From contig JAFGNU010000039.1 in the NCBI GenBank assembly GCA_016926875.1, positions 1 to 64,000 of the forward strand: a stretch of 64,000 nt of DNA, read 5' to 3'. Every line of letters starts with the position of its first letter. The first letter of the stretch is position 1. The notes under the pieces were generated by a model that was not told the DNA's origin, ran no database searches, and was given only the letters and a program-made list of their open reading frames with translations. Source of the DNA: Anaerolineae bacterium (lineage in GTDB: Bacteria > Chloroflexota > Anaerolineae > Aggregatilineales > Aggregatilineaceae). This document shows, in pieces, positions 46,204 to 54,799 of the stretch. A program made the translations under genes and the position numbers.

Positions 46204-47372
46204 GATGTGATCTCCTGGGATGGTAAGCTTTGCAGCGCTTGTTGAATGAAGGCGACAGCCTCGCGGGAGGCCAGTTCTTCCAGGGTCAAACGTGTTAGAG
46301 CGAGCAACAAGCGTGCCTGAGCCTCGGTGGTGGTGAGTTCATTTGCCTGATCGTGATCAAAACGTTCCAGGTTTTCCGCCGCAGCCTTGACCAGGGCTTG
46401 CAGAACCCTGAACGCCTCATCGGAAAGAGGCGGGTCGCCGCGATAATTCTCTAACCGGCGTCCTGAGTGATAGGTTGGGAAATCGTGCAGCCCCAGGAAG
46501 CGCAGGAACCAGTCAGCCCGGTAGCGACCGTTAGCAGTCACGATGCCCCGGTAATCGGCCAGCAGTTCGTCCAGGATATTGTTGCGCATGGCAGAAAAAA
46601 GCCGGTGCGTGAAGTAATGGGTCGCTTCATGCTCCAGGCGAATAGTGACCGAGAGACGCTGCCAATCATCCGTAGAAAGTCCCATCTCGTCAGCCGGGAC
46701 GCCGCTGTACGGGCCATTGCTTATCACCATAAATCGATCTTGATACAGTTCTTTGTGAGGCAGGATGTACTGGCGAAATTCTTCGGCCCAGGCGGCGGCG
46801 GACGTGTTGGCGGGATGCTCTGTTTCCCACAGGCGGCGCAACTGCCCGATCCGGTCCCAATTATTGTAGCCCGATATGATACAGCTTCCCATTGAGTCTG
46901 GGATCGGTTCCGGTTCGTTGTGCTTGGTAAAGGCCTGCACCAGGCACACAAAATCATGGCGGCAGCCGGTGATCAGGACCGAGATCACGCCCCACAGCCC
47001 TTGATGTAATAAAAGTTGGAGCCGGTCCGGCTGTTGCAGGTGCAGGCCAACGGCTTCGGGCATGGCGTCCGGAGATGCTCCCCGGCGCGTGGCGGCGCGG
47101 TAGGCTTCGCTCTGGCTGATCCCCGCTTCTATGGGAAAGCGCAACTGCACCAGCCTGCTTTGCAGTGTATCAAAGACGCTCCCCTTTTGCGCGTCGGCGG
47201 CGTACTGCTGCCAGGTTTCTAGGTGCGGTTCCGGCGGGAGCGGCAGCCGCAGCGGGTCCGCCAACAGGCTGTGATCAAACGGAGATTTGTTGTACTCAAG
47301 CAGTTCTGCTGCCGTTTCCAGGCTGTCGGTGTATTCAAACAGCACCGCTAACCGGGCTTCATCCTGGTTCAT
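46200..47372 (-). CDS. Unrecognised protein with HExxH zinc-peptidase-like motif, in the azole peptide cluster
   Basis: I do not recognise this protein (391 residues counted from an in-frame GTG one codon upstream of the chosen ATG; that numbering is used here). It contains LEHEATHYFTHRLF with His249, Glu250, His253, a further His257 and, 17 residues after His253, Glu270 in LDELLADYRG. HExxH followed by a distant Glu is the gluzincin zinc-site arrangement. There is no signal peptide or membrane helix, so it should be cytoplasmic. N-terminal (1-120) and C-terminal (300-391) parts appear helical. It is coupled to the HlyD-like gene by overlap and lies 34 bp after a radical SAM gene. It could trim the leader, process the core further or give self-protection; a degenerate non-enzymatic role is possible. 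Confidence 0.6.
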   Translation of the reverse strand: MNQDEARLAVLFEYTDSLETAAELLEYNKSPFDHSLLADPLRLPLPPEPHLETWQQYAADAQKGSVFDTLQSRLVQLRFPIEAGISQSEAYRAATRRGASPDAMPEAVGLHLQQPDRLQLLLHQGLWGVISVLITGCRHDFVCLVQAFTKHNEPEPIPDSMGSCIISGYNNWDRIGQLRRLWETEHPANTSAAAWAEEFRQYILPHKELYQDRFMVISNGPYSGVPADEMGLSTDDWQRLSVTIRLEHEATHYFTHRLFSAMRNNILDELLADYRGIVTANGRYRADWFLRFLGLHDFPTYHSGRRLENYRGDPPLSDEAFRVLQALVKAAAENLERFDHDQANELTTTEAQARLLLALTRLTLEELASREAVAFIQQALQSLPSQEITS

Positions 47373-47405
47373 CACGGCTCCTTCCGCACCTGAGCACAGG
47401 TGAAC

Positions 47406-48632
47406 TCATACGGGCAACTCACCCGGCGTCGAACGCGCCAGGGCCTTAAAATGCGCCTGCTTCAGCGTGCCCAACTCCCGGCAAAAGTCCAGGTACATCT
47501 GCCACAGCGCCTGTGACGACATCTGCCTGGGCCTGTATACCAGGTGTAGATTGTCGTAGAGGTCCCAGTCTCGCGTCAGGATGCGCCCGGCGCGATCCAG
47601 GCGATTATAACAGCGCGTCCCCGGCCAGGGAGTCAGGAGTTGGACAAAGGAATACGGGACCAGCCCACCGTCGATGATCAGGTCCCGCATATCCTGGGCG
47701 AGCGATTCATCGTGATCATCGTAGCCGATGGTAAAGTTGACGGACAGGTGAAAGCCTTTGGCCTGAATCCGTTGGGTTGCCACTTGATACAGGTCGAATA
47801 TACGCGGGTTTTTTGCCCGGTTGGGCAGTTTAGTCTCGACATAAATCCAGGTGCAGCCCGCCTGCTGCAATATGTCCAGGTATGCATCATCGTTCAGGTG
47901 GTACAAATCCCCTTCGGCGCACCAGCGCACCTGCAACGGCTCAAGGCTCCGGGCGAGCGCCTGGGCGGCAGGTGGACTGCCCAGCAGGTTTTCCGAAAAA
48001 GTGATTGTAACGTCCGGCCCGTAAAGCTGTTTGGCGACTTCGACTTCTGCGATAACCCGGTCCACCGGGCGCGGCACAAAGCTCGAACCAAACAGCGGTC
48101 CAACCAGGCAAAAATCGCACCCGATGGCGCATCCCCGCCCGGATTCGGTTGGAAAGTGGCTGTAGCGCTCCGGGTCCGAGTCCAGCCGGAGCGGATCGGG
48201 GATGTCGGCCCGATCCAACAACCGGTCAGCCTTGTATACCGGTTGCAGCGCGACGTGCCGGTAATCGTCCAGCAGCACGGGCCAGACGCGCTCGCCCTCA
48301 CCGATCACGACAGCGTCCGCGTGTGCCTGCGCTTCTGCCGGGTTCAGGCTGGGATGCGGCCCACCCAGCACCACGCTTTTACCCCTGCGCCGGAAGTTGT
48401 CTGCAAGCTGGTAAGCCCGGTGTGCATGGGGTGTCAGCACCGAGATTCCCACTAAATCCACAGGTTGATCGCAATCAACCGAGTTGGCCTGCTCGCCTTC
48501 CAGGATCGTCACGTCAATCCCGGCGGGCGTGCAGGCGGCCAGCGTCCGCAGTCCCAGGCGGGGATAAAAATGGGGATACACGGTGCTGCTGTAAAACGTC
48601 AGCTTGCCCGGCGACAGCAACAGGACGTTCAT
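47406..48632 (-). CDS. B12-binding radical SAM enzyme of the azole peptide cluster
   Basis: The 408-residue enzyme has an N-terminal cobalamin-binding domain (about 1-140; DLVGISVLTPHAHRAYQLAD, VVLGGPHPSLNPAEA, AVVIGEGE) and a radical SAM core with CxxxCxxC at Cys168, Cys172 and Cys175 (GRGCAIGCDFC). The layout is that of class B methyltransferases, which often methylate unreactive carbons, though some B12-type proteins catalyse other rearrangements. The substrate is presumably the precursor core or leader. Spacing to the SagB-like gene is 3 bp, so it is co-translated with the azole enzymes. Confidence 0.85.
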   Translation of the reverse strand: MNVLLLSPGKLTFYSSTVYPHFYPRLGLRTLAACTPAGIDVTILEGEQANSVDCDQPVDLVGISVLTPHAHRAYQLADNFRRRGKSVVLGGPHPSLNPAEAQAHADAVVIGEGERVWPVLLDDYRHVALQPVYKADRLLDRADIPDPLRLDSDPERYSHFPTESGRGCAIGCDFCLVGPLFGSSFVPRPVDRVIAEVEVAKQLYGPDVTITFSENLLGSPPAAQALARSLEPLQVRWCAEGDLYHLNDDAYLDILQQAGCTWIYVETKLPNRAKNPRIFDLYQVATQRIQAKGFHLSVNFTIGYDDHDESLAQDMRDLIIDGGLVPYSFVQLLTPWPGTRCYNRLDRAGRILTRDWDLYDNLHLVYRPRQMSSQALWQMYLDFCRELGTLKQAHFKALARSTPGELPV

Positions 48633-48635
48633 CGG

Positions 48636-50090
48636 TTAGAGTTCACCTAGAATCCAGGGTTTTTGCTCCCCGCGACTGCCCAGCACAAACCCGCCTACAG
48701 ATGTCTCGGCATAGTAGTTCAGATTCGCCGCCTGGGCGAACAGGTCGGAGTGGCCGCCGCCCAACGCGCACGGCGCCAGGCCCATCGCCTCGGCCACCAG
48801 GTACATTGTCTGGTACAGGCCGCCCAGGTCTTTTAAGATCACCGAATAGGCGATTGACGCGTATTTCCACTGAATCCGCTGGAACCGCGCGGCGATCACA
48901 AACAGAATCTGCGGGCGCGACTGTTGGGCGATCATATGCCAAGCCATTTCTAGCAGGGTATCGACATACCAGTTTTGCTCAGACACCCTGCACAGGTGGT
49001 GCGCCTGCGGGTTGTAGTGATACAGGCCGGACGGGATGTTCTCGCACCGTCCGATCACGGGATAAATTTCGAGCGCGTGCAGCGCGCCGCCGCCGGGATA
49101 TGGCCGGAAGGTGACGCCGCCTTTGTCATCTTCATAGGACATTTCCACTCGCGCGGCGCGGTACAAAAATTCCCCCAATTGCCGGTCGGTGATCGGCTGG
49201 TCGGCGTAGCTGCGGATCGACCGGCGATTTTCCAGCACCTGGCTGAATGGCGGATCGGTCTGTTTGATCGCGTCCAGGTCCGGCTTGTACAACGGGATAA
49301 CATCCTCGGACATGTCCGGCTTGATCGCAGGCAGCGGTTTGATCTGATCCTCGAACGGGTACGCTTTGCCAAAGGGGTTGTTATGCCGTCCTAACCGGCT
49401 GCGGCTGTGGAACAGCAGGTCGTGGAACTCCCACTGCGCCAGCGCCGGGTCGTGATCCTCTGCCGCGCTGCCGTCTTCTTCGACTGCTGAGAGCGCCTGC
49501 GCGTTGAGCAGCAGATTCATCAGTTGGTTGGCCAAATCGTCCGCTGCATCCCCCAGCGAAACGGTTAACTCGTGACAGGTCTGGGGCTGGACCAGTGCCG
49601 ACAGCAGGCTGAGCGCGTGCGAACCGTGCAGTTCGACACGGGCGTAACTCAGCGGCGACTCCAGGATCATCCGGTCTTGCTCCCGGCGGCAGTGCGCGAA
49701 CCGCGACAGCACATAGCGCGTATCGGGCTTCAGTAGATCGGGATTGAACCGGTAATAAATAGTAAGCGGCGTGATGGTGACCAGCGGGTCGCCGTCGGCG
49801 CACAGCGTATGGCACAGCATGGCGCGGGCGGCCAGATGCTGCAAAATGGCGTTTAATTTGCCCAGCCCGGCGATGCCATCGGCTGTCAGCACCTGGGCCG
49901 ACAGGTCGGACTCGCTGGCGTCCCCAGCCAGCAACCGGTCGATGACCGAACGCAGCGCAGGCGATAACTGTTTAAACGTCGCGCTGGTATTGGGCAGGCT
50001 GACAAACGGCGCTTCCAGCGTCACCTGGCCTGCGGACTGCTCGTTCAGCGAAACCTCTGGTCTTAAAGAGAGCAGCAAGCTTGCTTCCAT
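48636..50090 (-). CDS. SagB-type FMN-dependent azoline dehydrogenase
   Basis: This 484-residue protein has an N-terminal winged-helix-like region (about 1-240) and a C-terminal nitroreductase-fold domain: ENRRSIRSYADQPITDRQLGEFLYRAARV, YPGGGALHALEIYPVIGRC, SGLYHYNPQAHHL, AYSVILKDLGGLYQTMYLVAEAMGLAPCALGGG and SVGGFVLG. SagB-type enzymes oxidise thiazolines and (methyl)oxazolines to aromatic azoles with FMN. Its presence means that the final product probably contains thiazoles. Start: TTG 50096 is in frame, but ATG 50090 follows GGAG by 9 bp. Confidence 0.92.
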   Translation of the reverse strand: MEASLLLSLRPEVSLNEQSAGQVTLEAPFVSLPNTSATFKQLSPALRSVIDRLLAGDASESDLSAQVLTADGIAGLGKLNAILQHLAARAMLCHTLCADGDPLVTITPLTIYYRFNPDLLKPDTRYVLSRFAHCRREQDRMILESPLSYARVELHGSHALSLLSALVQPQTCHELTVSLGDAADDLANQLMNLLLNAQALSAVEEDGSAAEDHDPALAQWEFHDLLFHSRSRLGRHNNPFGKAYPFEDQIKPLPAIKPDMSEDVIPLYKPDLDAIKQTDPPFSQVLENRRSIRSYADQPITDRQLGEFLYRAARVEMSYEDDKGGVTFRPYPGGGALHALEIYPVIGRCENIPSGLYHYNPQAHHLCRVSEQNWYVDTLLEMAWHMIAQQSRPQILFVIAARFQRIQWKYASIAYSVILKDLGGLYQTMYLVAEAMGLAPCALGGGHSDLFAQAANLNYYAETSVGGFVLGSRGEQKPWILGEL

Positions 50091-50141
50091 GCTCAATAAC
50101 TCCTGTCAAAAACGATTATTGCATACCCAATACAACCCGCC

Positions 50142-52394
50142 TCAGACAAACACCGAAACGGGGTTCAATTCATCCTCACCGCGCGGCTGCTGGAGCCAAC
50201 CCAGCTCGACCGGGACGTCATACAACCGTCCGGGCGCCAGTCTGCGCCAGAAATGCCGCAAGCCGGGAACGATCACCTTGGCCACATTCAGGCCAATGTC
50301 GGGGCGCGTCTGGTCCAGCACCAGCATTTCCAGCCCGCACTGCCGGGTGATGTCAACACACGTCAGCACATCATCCCGCAGGTCGTCGCCTGCCAGCGCC
50401 GGGTAGTCCGACAATGTCTTTGGCGGCTGGTCCGCAGCGGGCACTAGGTAGGGCTGGTTGTCAAGCGTTGCCGTCTGCCACCAGTCGATAGCATCCTGCC
50501 GGTCCCACCAGTAGCGCGTGCGACCGTCCGGTAGCGCCTCGACAAAGGCAGGCAGGTATTGGTTCGCCTCGGTAGCGGCGCGCAGCAGGGCGATCCTGGG
50601 GTCAAGATGCGCGCTGAAACCGATGATGATGTCCTCGACCGCGCGATCCAGTTGGCGCGAGACGACGGCAAAGGTGGGCACGCCCAGATCGTTGGTCAGG
50701 TCCAGCGCCCATAACTCGCGCCCAAGCTGCTGATAATACGCCTTCAATTCCTCGACATACGGCACGTCAAAGCTGGCGATGTTTACCGCTGGGCGCCTGA
50801 TCCGGTTGTACCACCAGATCGCCACGCCGTCCCGCTCGGCCAGTTCGGTGAAGCCTTGCAGGATGGCTTCTTCCAGCGTATTACCGGCGGCGTTGCCGTT
50901 GCTGTCTGACGCGGCAAAGCGGCGCCTGAGATCGGGATGGCCGTAATAGCAGTAGGTGGTGGGCAGGTAACGAAAGCGCTGATCCGTAAGCGACCAGACC
51001 GGCGTCCAATCAATTTCCATCGCTTCGTCAAACACCTGGGGCACGTAGTGAAAATCGTCGGTTCGCTGCGGCGCCCACCGGTCCCGGTGTTGGTACTGGC
51101 TCTCGCTGAACAACATGCAGGCGTTGGGATGGATCGCTTCCGGTTGCAGGTCCTTGTAGCTCGCCCTGACACAATACTCGTCGCCCCAGTAAACGCCGGA
51201 ATAGCGCTCAACAGCTTCGCCCAGGGCGCTGACTTTGGCCTGAATCTCGGTAGCGCCCTTGCCGCCGCTCCTGAAGCGCATGTTGGCGTGCAAATCCCGC
51301 ACCCGGTCCAGCATGACCGGGAAGTGATGCCCGGTCGTATAGTTATGCGTCAGCCCGTCGTGCGTTTCTTCGACCGACGTGAACCAGCTCACAATGCCGG
51401 TGATCGGGCTGATGTGGTGCTGGTTGCGATCAAAGGTTTCCTGCGGCGTGACGCTCCAATGGCCGCCATCTGCCGTATAGCGCTTGGCGTGGCTTTGCAG
51501 CACGATGGGCGCCGGTTCGGTGGGCGTGCGGGACTGCCCCTCACCGCAGATCGGGCACTGCGGACGCCGGACCAGCACATGCTCCTGTGTTTCCAGCGAC
51601 AACAGGTCCAGGGTTACTATCCGGCCATCCAGCCGCTTGTTTTCCGCCTGCACCACCCAGCGAGCGATCTCGGTAGCCGCCAGATTGATTCCCACCTGCA
51701 CGGTTGTCGGCACAGCGACCCGCGAAACCGCCAGCGGCCAGCCGGTATCTGTCCGGTCGATGATGTAGCTTTCCACCTGGCGGTTCGCCCGTAAGCGTTG
51801 GGCCAGGCACGCCCAGCAGCCGGTTTGACCGGGGCGAAAGATCGGCCCCAGCCAGATCACCGCGCCCACCGGTTTGACCAGCATCCACGGGCGGCCAGCG
51901 GCCAGCGCCCGTTTGTTGATGGCTGCCAGTTCGTCCCGGAGATAATCATCGGTCACGATCACTTCAAACGTTTCATCACCGCCCGGCTGGATGCCCACCG
52001 CCTGCAACGCGGCGACTAGCGGCCCGGCATCGACATCACCCACCGCCCGCACAGCTACCCGCGCATCTTCAAGCTGGCGCGCGGCAGCGGCTTGTTCCAC
52101 GTCCAGGTAATCCCAGAAGGTTGCTATCGCCGGGGGCAGCGTGTCACCGGCTTCGACAAGGTGCCCCTTGTGCTCCAACACGTGCAGGGCGTAAATCACC
52201 TTCTGGAACGGTACCCGGCTGCCCAGTTCGGCCAGAATATCTTCAAGCGTGTGCTGGCCGTCCAGCAGCGGAACCAGCAGGGGATACACTTCGCCTTCCA
52301 GCACAGAATACCTGCGCTCGCTCAGCAAAAAAACGTGCTTTGGTTCGACAACTTCGACCACCAATGAGGGCCGAAACCTGGGTTTAGAAATCAT
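50142..52394 (-). CDS. Leader-binding/YcaO cyclodehydratase fusion, copy A (SagC/D-like)
   Basis: The 750-residue protein joins a SagC-like leader-binding domain (about 1-350; HVFLLSERRYSVLEGEVYPLLVPLLDG, with zinc Cys pairs Cys193/196 and Cys280/283) to a YcaO domain (about 370-750) with the ATP/Mg motifs EIQAKVSALGEAVERYSG and EEAILQGFTELAERDGVAIWWYNR. Such fusions use ATP to cyclise Cys, Ser or Thr of a precursor to thiazolines or oxazolines. The start at 52394 aligns with the start of copy B (MISKPRFRPS against MMTKPQFKRS), while the open frame begins at 52439. It ends NPVSVFV instead of the proline-rich tail of many YcaO proteins. It is a tandem paralogue of the gene upstream, of equal length. 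Confidence 0.93.
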   Translation of the reverse strand: MISKPRFRPSLVVEVVEPKHVFLLSERRYSVLEGEVYPLLVPLLDGQHTLEDILAELGSRVPFQKVIYALHVLEHKGHLVEAGDTLPPAIATFWDYLDVEQAAAARQLEDARVAVRAVGDVDAGPLVAALQAVGIQPGGDETFEVIVTDDYLRDELAAINKRALAAGRPWMLVKPVGAVIWLGPIFRPGQTGCWACLAQRLRANRQVESYIIDRTDTGWPLAVSRVAVPTTVQVGINLAATEIARWVVQAENKRLDGRIVTLDLLSLETQEHVLVRRPQCPICGEGQSRTPTEPAPIVLQSHAKRYTADGGHWSVTPQETFDRNQHHISPITGIVSWFTSVEETHDGLTHNYTTGHHFPVMLDRVRDLHANMRFRSGGKGATEIQAKVSALGEAVERYSGVYWGDEYCVRASYKDLQPEAIHPNACMLFSESQYQHRDRWAPQRTDDFHYVPQVFDEAMEIDWTPVWSLTDQRFRYLPTTYCYYGHPDLRRRFAASDSNGNAAGNTLEEAILQGFTELAERDGVAIWWYNRIRRPAVNIASFDVPYVEELKAYYQQLGRELWALDLTNDLGVPTFAVVSRQLDRAVEDIIIGFSAHLDPRIALLRAATEANQYLPAFVEALPDGRTRYWWDRQDAIDWWQTATLDNQPYLVPAADQPPKTLSDYPALAGDDLRDDVLTCVDITRQCGLEMLVLDQTRPDIGLNVAKVIVPGLRHFWRRLAPGRLYDVPVELGWLQQPRGEDELNPVSVFV

Positions 52395-52451
52395 ATGTCT
52401 GCCATCCATCAACCTGCTTATGCCGTGTGCCCGCCCCAAAAACGCACACCG

Positions 52452-54704
52452 TTAGAAAAAGACACTGCTTGGGTTAAGCTGGTCTTCGCGCAGTGGCTCA
52501 GGCAGCCAGCCCAGCTTGACCGGGATGTCGTACAGCCGCCCCGGCCCCAGCCTGCGCCAGAAGTGCCGCAGCCCCGGCACGATCACCTTGACCACGTTCA
52601 AGCCCAGATCGGGGCGAGTCTGGTCCAGCACGAGTACTTCAAGATCATGCTGCCGCAAAATGTCCACACACCGCTGGACATCTTGTTTCAGGTCGTCGCT
52701 GTCCAACCGGGGGATGTCCTCAAACTGCCGGACTGGCAGTGCTGCATCGGGCACCAGGTAGGGCTGGTTCTCGATGGTGGCCGACTGCCACCACTCAACC
52801 GCGCCCTGGTCGGGGAACAGGTAATGGGTGGTGCCGTCCGGGTTCTGGCCCATGACGCTGGGTAGAAACTGGTTCACCTCGGTGATGGCCCGCAGCAGCG
52901 CCACGGTGGGGTCCAGGTGCGCGCCAAAGCCGACGACCACGTCTTCGACCGGGCTGTCTGTACGTCGTGAAACTCCGGCAAAGGTCGGGATGTTGAACTC
53001 GCCGGTAATGTCCAGCACCCACAGCTCGCGGTTGATCGAGGCGTAGTACGCCTGCAACTGGCGTAGATAGGGCAGATCAAAGCTGTCCAGGTCAACGGCT
53101 GGCCGCTTGATACGGTTGTACCACCAGATCGCCACGCTGTCCCGCTCGATGATCTCCATCAAGCCCTGTAAGATCGCCTCTTCCAGCGTGTTTCCTGCTG
53201 CGCTGCCGTTCGAGTCGGGGCTGCAAAAGTACAACTTATTAAAATCCGGGTGACCGTAATAGCAGTAAGCGGTCGGGATATAGCGGAACCTGTCATGCGA
53301 GAGCGAATAGATCGGCGTCCAGTCAATTTCCAGGGATTCATCAAAGGGCAGGGGCACAATGTGGTACTTGGCAGCCGACTTGTTCCAGTGATCGCGCTGT
53401 TCGTACTGCTTCTCGCTGAACAGCATACACGTGTTGGGATGGATCGCTTCCGGCTGCAAGTCAGTATAGGTGCCCTTGATGGCGTAATCGTTGTCCCAAA
53501 AGATGCCGGAGTAGCGCTCAATTGCTTCGCACAACGCGCTGGTTTTGGCCTGGATATCGGTGGTGCCTTTACCGCCGCTTTGCCCGCGCAGCGTGTTATT
53601 CAAAAAGATCACACTCTCGACGCCCATCGCGAAGTTATGCCCGGCGAGATAGCTGAAAGCCAGCCCGCTTTCCTTATCGCCGTGCAGCCGCGATACAAAG
53701 ATCACGGCGCCGATCAACGGGCTGATGTGGTGCTTGTAGCGGTCGAAGGTTTCTTGTGGCGGTGCTGCCCGGTGCCCACCATCGCCCCTGTATCGTTTGG
53801 ACTGGCTGTGCAGCACGATGGGCTGAGGCTTTGCCGGTGTCCGGTATACTTCCTCCCCGCAGATCGGGCACTGTGGGCGCTGGACCAGCACGTGCTCCTG
53901 TATTTCCAGCGACAGCAGATCCAGCGTCAAGAGCTTGCCTTCCAGGCGCTCGTTTTTTGTTTGTACCAGCCACCTGGCGATCTCCAGCGCCGCGAGGTTC
54001 ATCCCGGTGTGCAGCGTCGAGGGCAGCATCGCGCGCGGCATCTGGAACAGCTTAAAGCCGCTTTTCTGCCGGGCGATGTAGCCTTCCACCTGGCGGTTGA
54101 ACTGCAAACGCTGGGCCAGGCACGCCCAGCAGCCGGTAAAACCGGGGCGAAAAATCGGCCCCAACCACAACACCGTGCCTTCCGGTTTGAGCAGCATCCA
54201 CGGGCGCTCCTCGGCCAGCGCCCACTCGTTGATAACTGCCAGTTCGTCCCGCAGATAATCGTCGGTTACGACAATTTCGAAGTCCTTGCCGCTGCCCGGC
54301 TGGATGCCCATGCTGTGCAAGGCCGCAACCAGCGGTTCAGTGTCTACCTCGCCCACCGCCCGCACCGCTACCCGCGCCTCGCGCAGTGTGCGATCCGCTA
54401 CCGCGCCGTCTACGTTCAGGTAATCCCAGAAAGCGGCCACTTCCGGGGGCAGATCGTTTGCCTCGACAATGTACTCTTTACGCTCCAACACGTGCAGCGC
54501 ATAGAGCACTTTCTGGAACGATACCTGGCCGCCGATCTCGGTCAGGATATCTTCAATGGTATGCTGGCCATCCAGCAGCGGGACCAGCAGGGGATATATC
54601 TCGCCTTCCAACACAAAATAGCGGTGCTCATTCAACAGAAAAACGTGCCTGGGAGGAACAACTTGAACTACAAACGAACGTTTAAATTGTGGTTTTGTCA
54701 TCAT
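52452..54704 (-). CDS. Leader-binding/YcaO cyclodehydratase fusion, copy B (SagC/D-like)
   Basis: The 750-residue protein has the same architecture as copy A: N-terminal leader-binding part (RHVFLLNEHRYFVLEGEIYPLL), two CxxC pairs (GCWACLAQ, QCPICGEE), then YcaO motifs DIQAKTSALCEAIERYSG and EEAILQGLMEIIERDSVAIWWYNR. All obvious ATP-site residues are present in both copies, so neither looks dead. The two differ most in the region between the CxxC pair and the first YcaO motif, where substrate contacts may vary. Two copies may match two precursors, or cyclise different residues in order. Start at 54704 with weak Shine-Dalgarno. No separate ThiF-like or SagC gene is seen, as expected for a fusion. 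Confidence 0.93.
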   Translation of the reverse strand: MMTKPQFKRSFVVQVVPPRHVFLLNEHRYFVLEGEIYPLLVPLLDGQHTIEDILTEIGGQVSFQKVLYALHVLERKEYIVEANDLPPEVAAFWDYLNVDGAVADRTLREARVAVRAVGEVDTEPLVAALHSMGIQPGSGKDFEIVVTDDYLRDELAVINEWALAEERPWMLLKPEGTVLWLGPIFRPGFTGCWACLAQRLQFNRQVEGYIARQKSGFKLFQMPRAMLPSTLHTGMNLAALEIARWLVQTKNERLEGKLLTLDLLSLEIQEHVLVQRPQCPICGEEVYRTPAKPQPIVLHSQSKRYRGDGGHRAAPPQETFDRYKHHISPLIGAVIFVSRLHGDKESGLAFSYLAGHNFAMGVESVIFLNNTLRGQSGGKGTTDIQAKTSALCEAIERYSGIFWDNDYAIKGTYTDLQPEAIHPNTCMLFSEKQYEQRDHWNKSAAKYHIVPLPFDESLEIDWTPIYSLSHDRFRYIPTAYCYYGHPDFNKLYFCSPDSNGSAAGNTLEEAILQGLMEIIERDSVAIWWYNRIKRPAVDLDSFDLPYLRQLQAYYASINRELWVLDITGEFNIPTFAGVSRRTDSPVEDVVVGFGAHLDPTVALLRAITEVNQFLPSVMGQNPDGTTHYLFPDQGAVEWWQSATIENQPYLVPDAALPVRQFEDIPRLDSDDLKQDVQRCVDILRQHDLEVLVLDQTRPDLGLNVVKVIVPGLRHFWRRLGPGRLYDIPVKLGWLPEPLREDQLNPSSVFF

Positions 54705-54799
54705 AAGGACTTGATCCTGCTGCCGGGTATCATAGTAAGCCAGAGGTGCAGCGCCACCTGGTGACCGGGTGTCTTACCGGAAATGCTGCCGGAGCGCTT

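Noticed and set aside
53250-54764. Long open frame of 504 codons on the plus strand, antisense to YcaO copy B
   Set aside because: It lies wholly opposite a well-matched YcaO gene, and its translation has no recognisable motif; it is a shadow caused by GC-rich codon bias.
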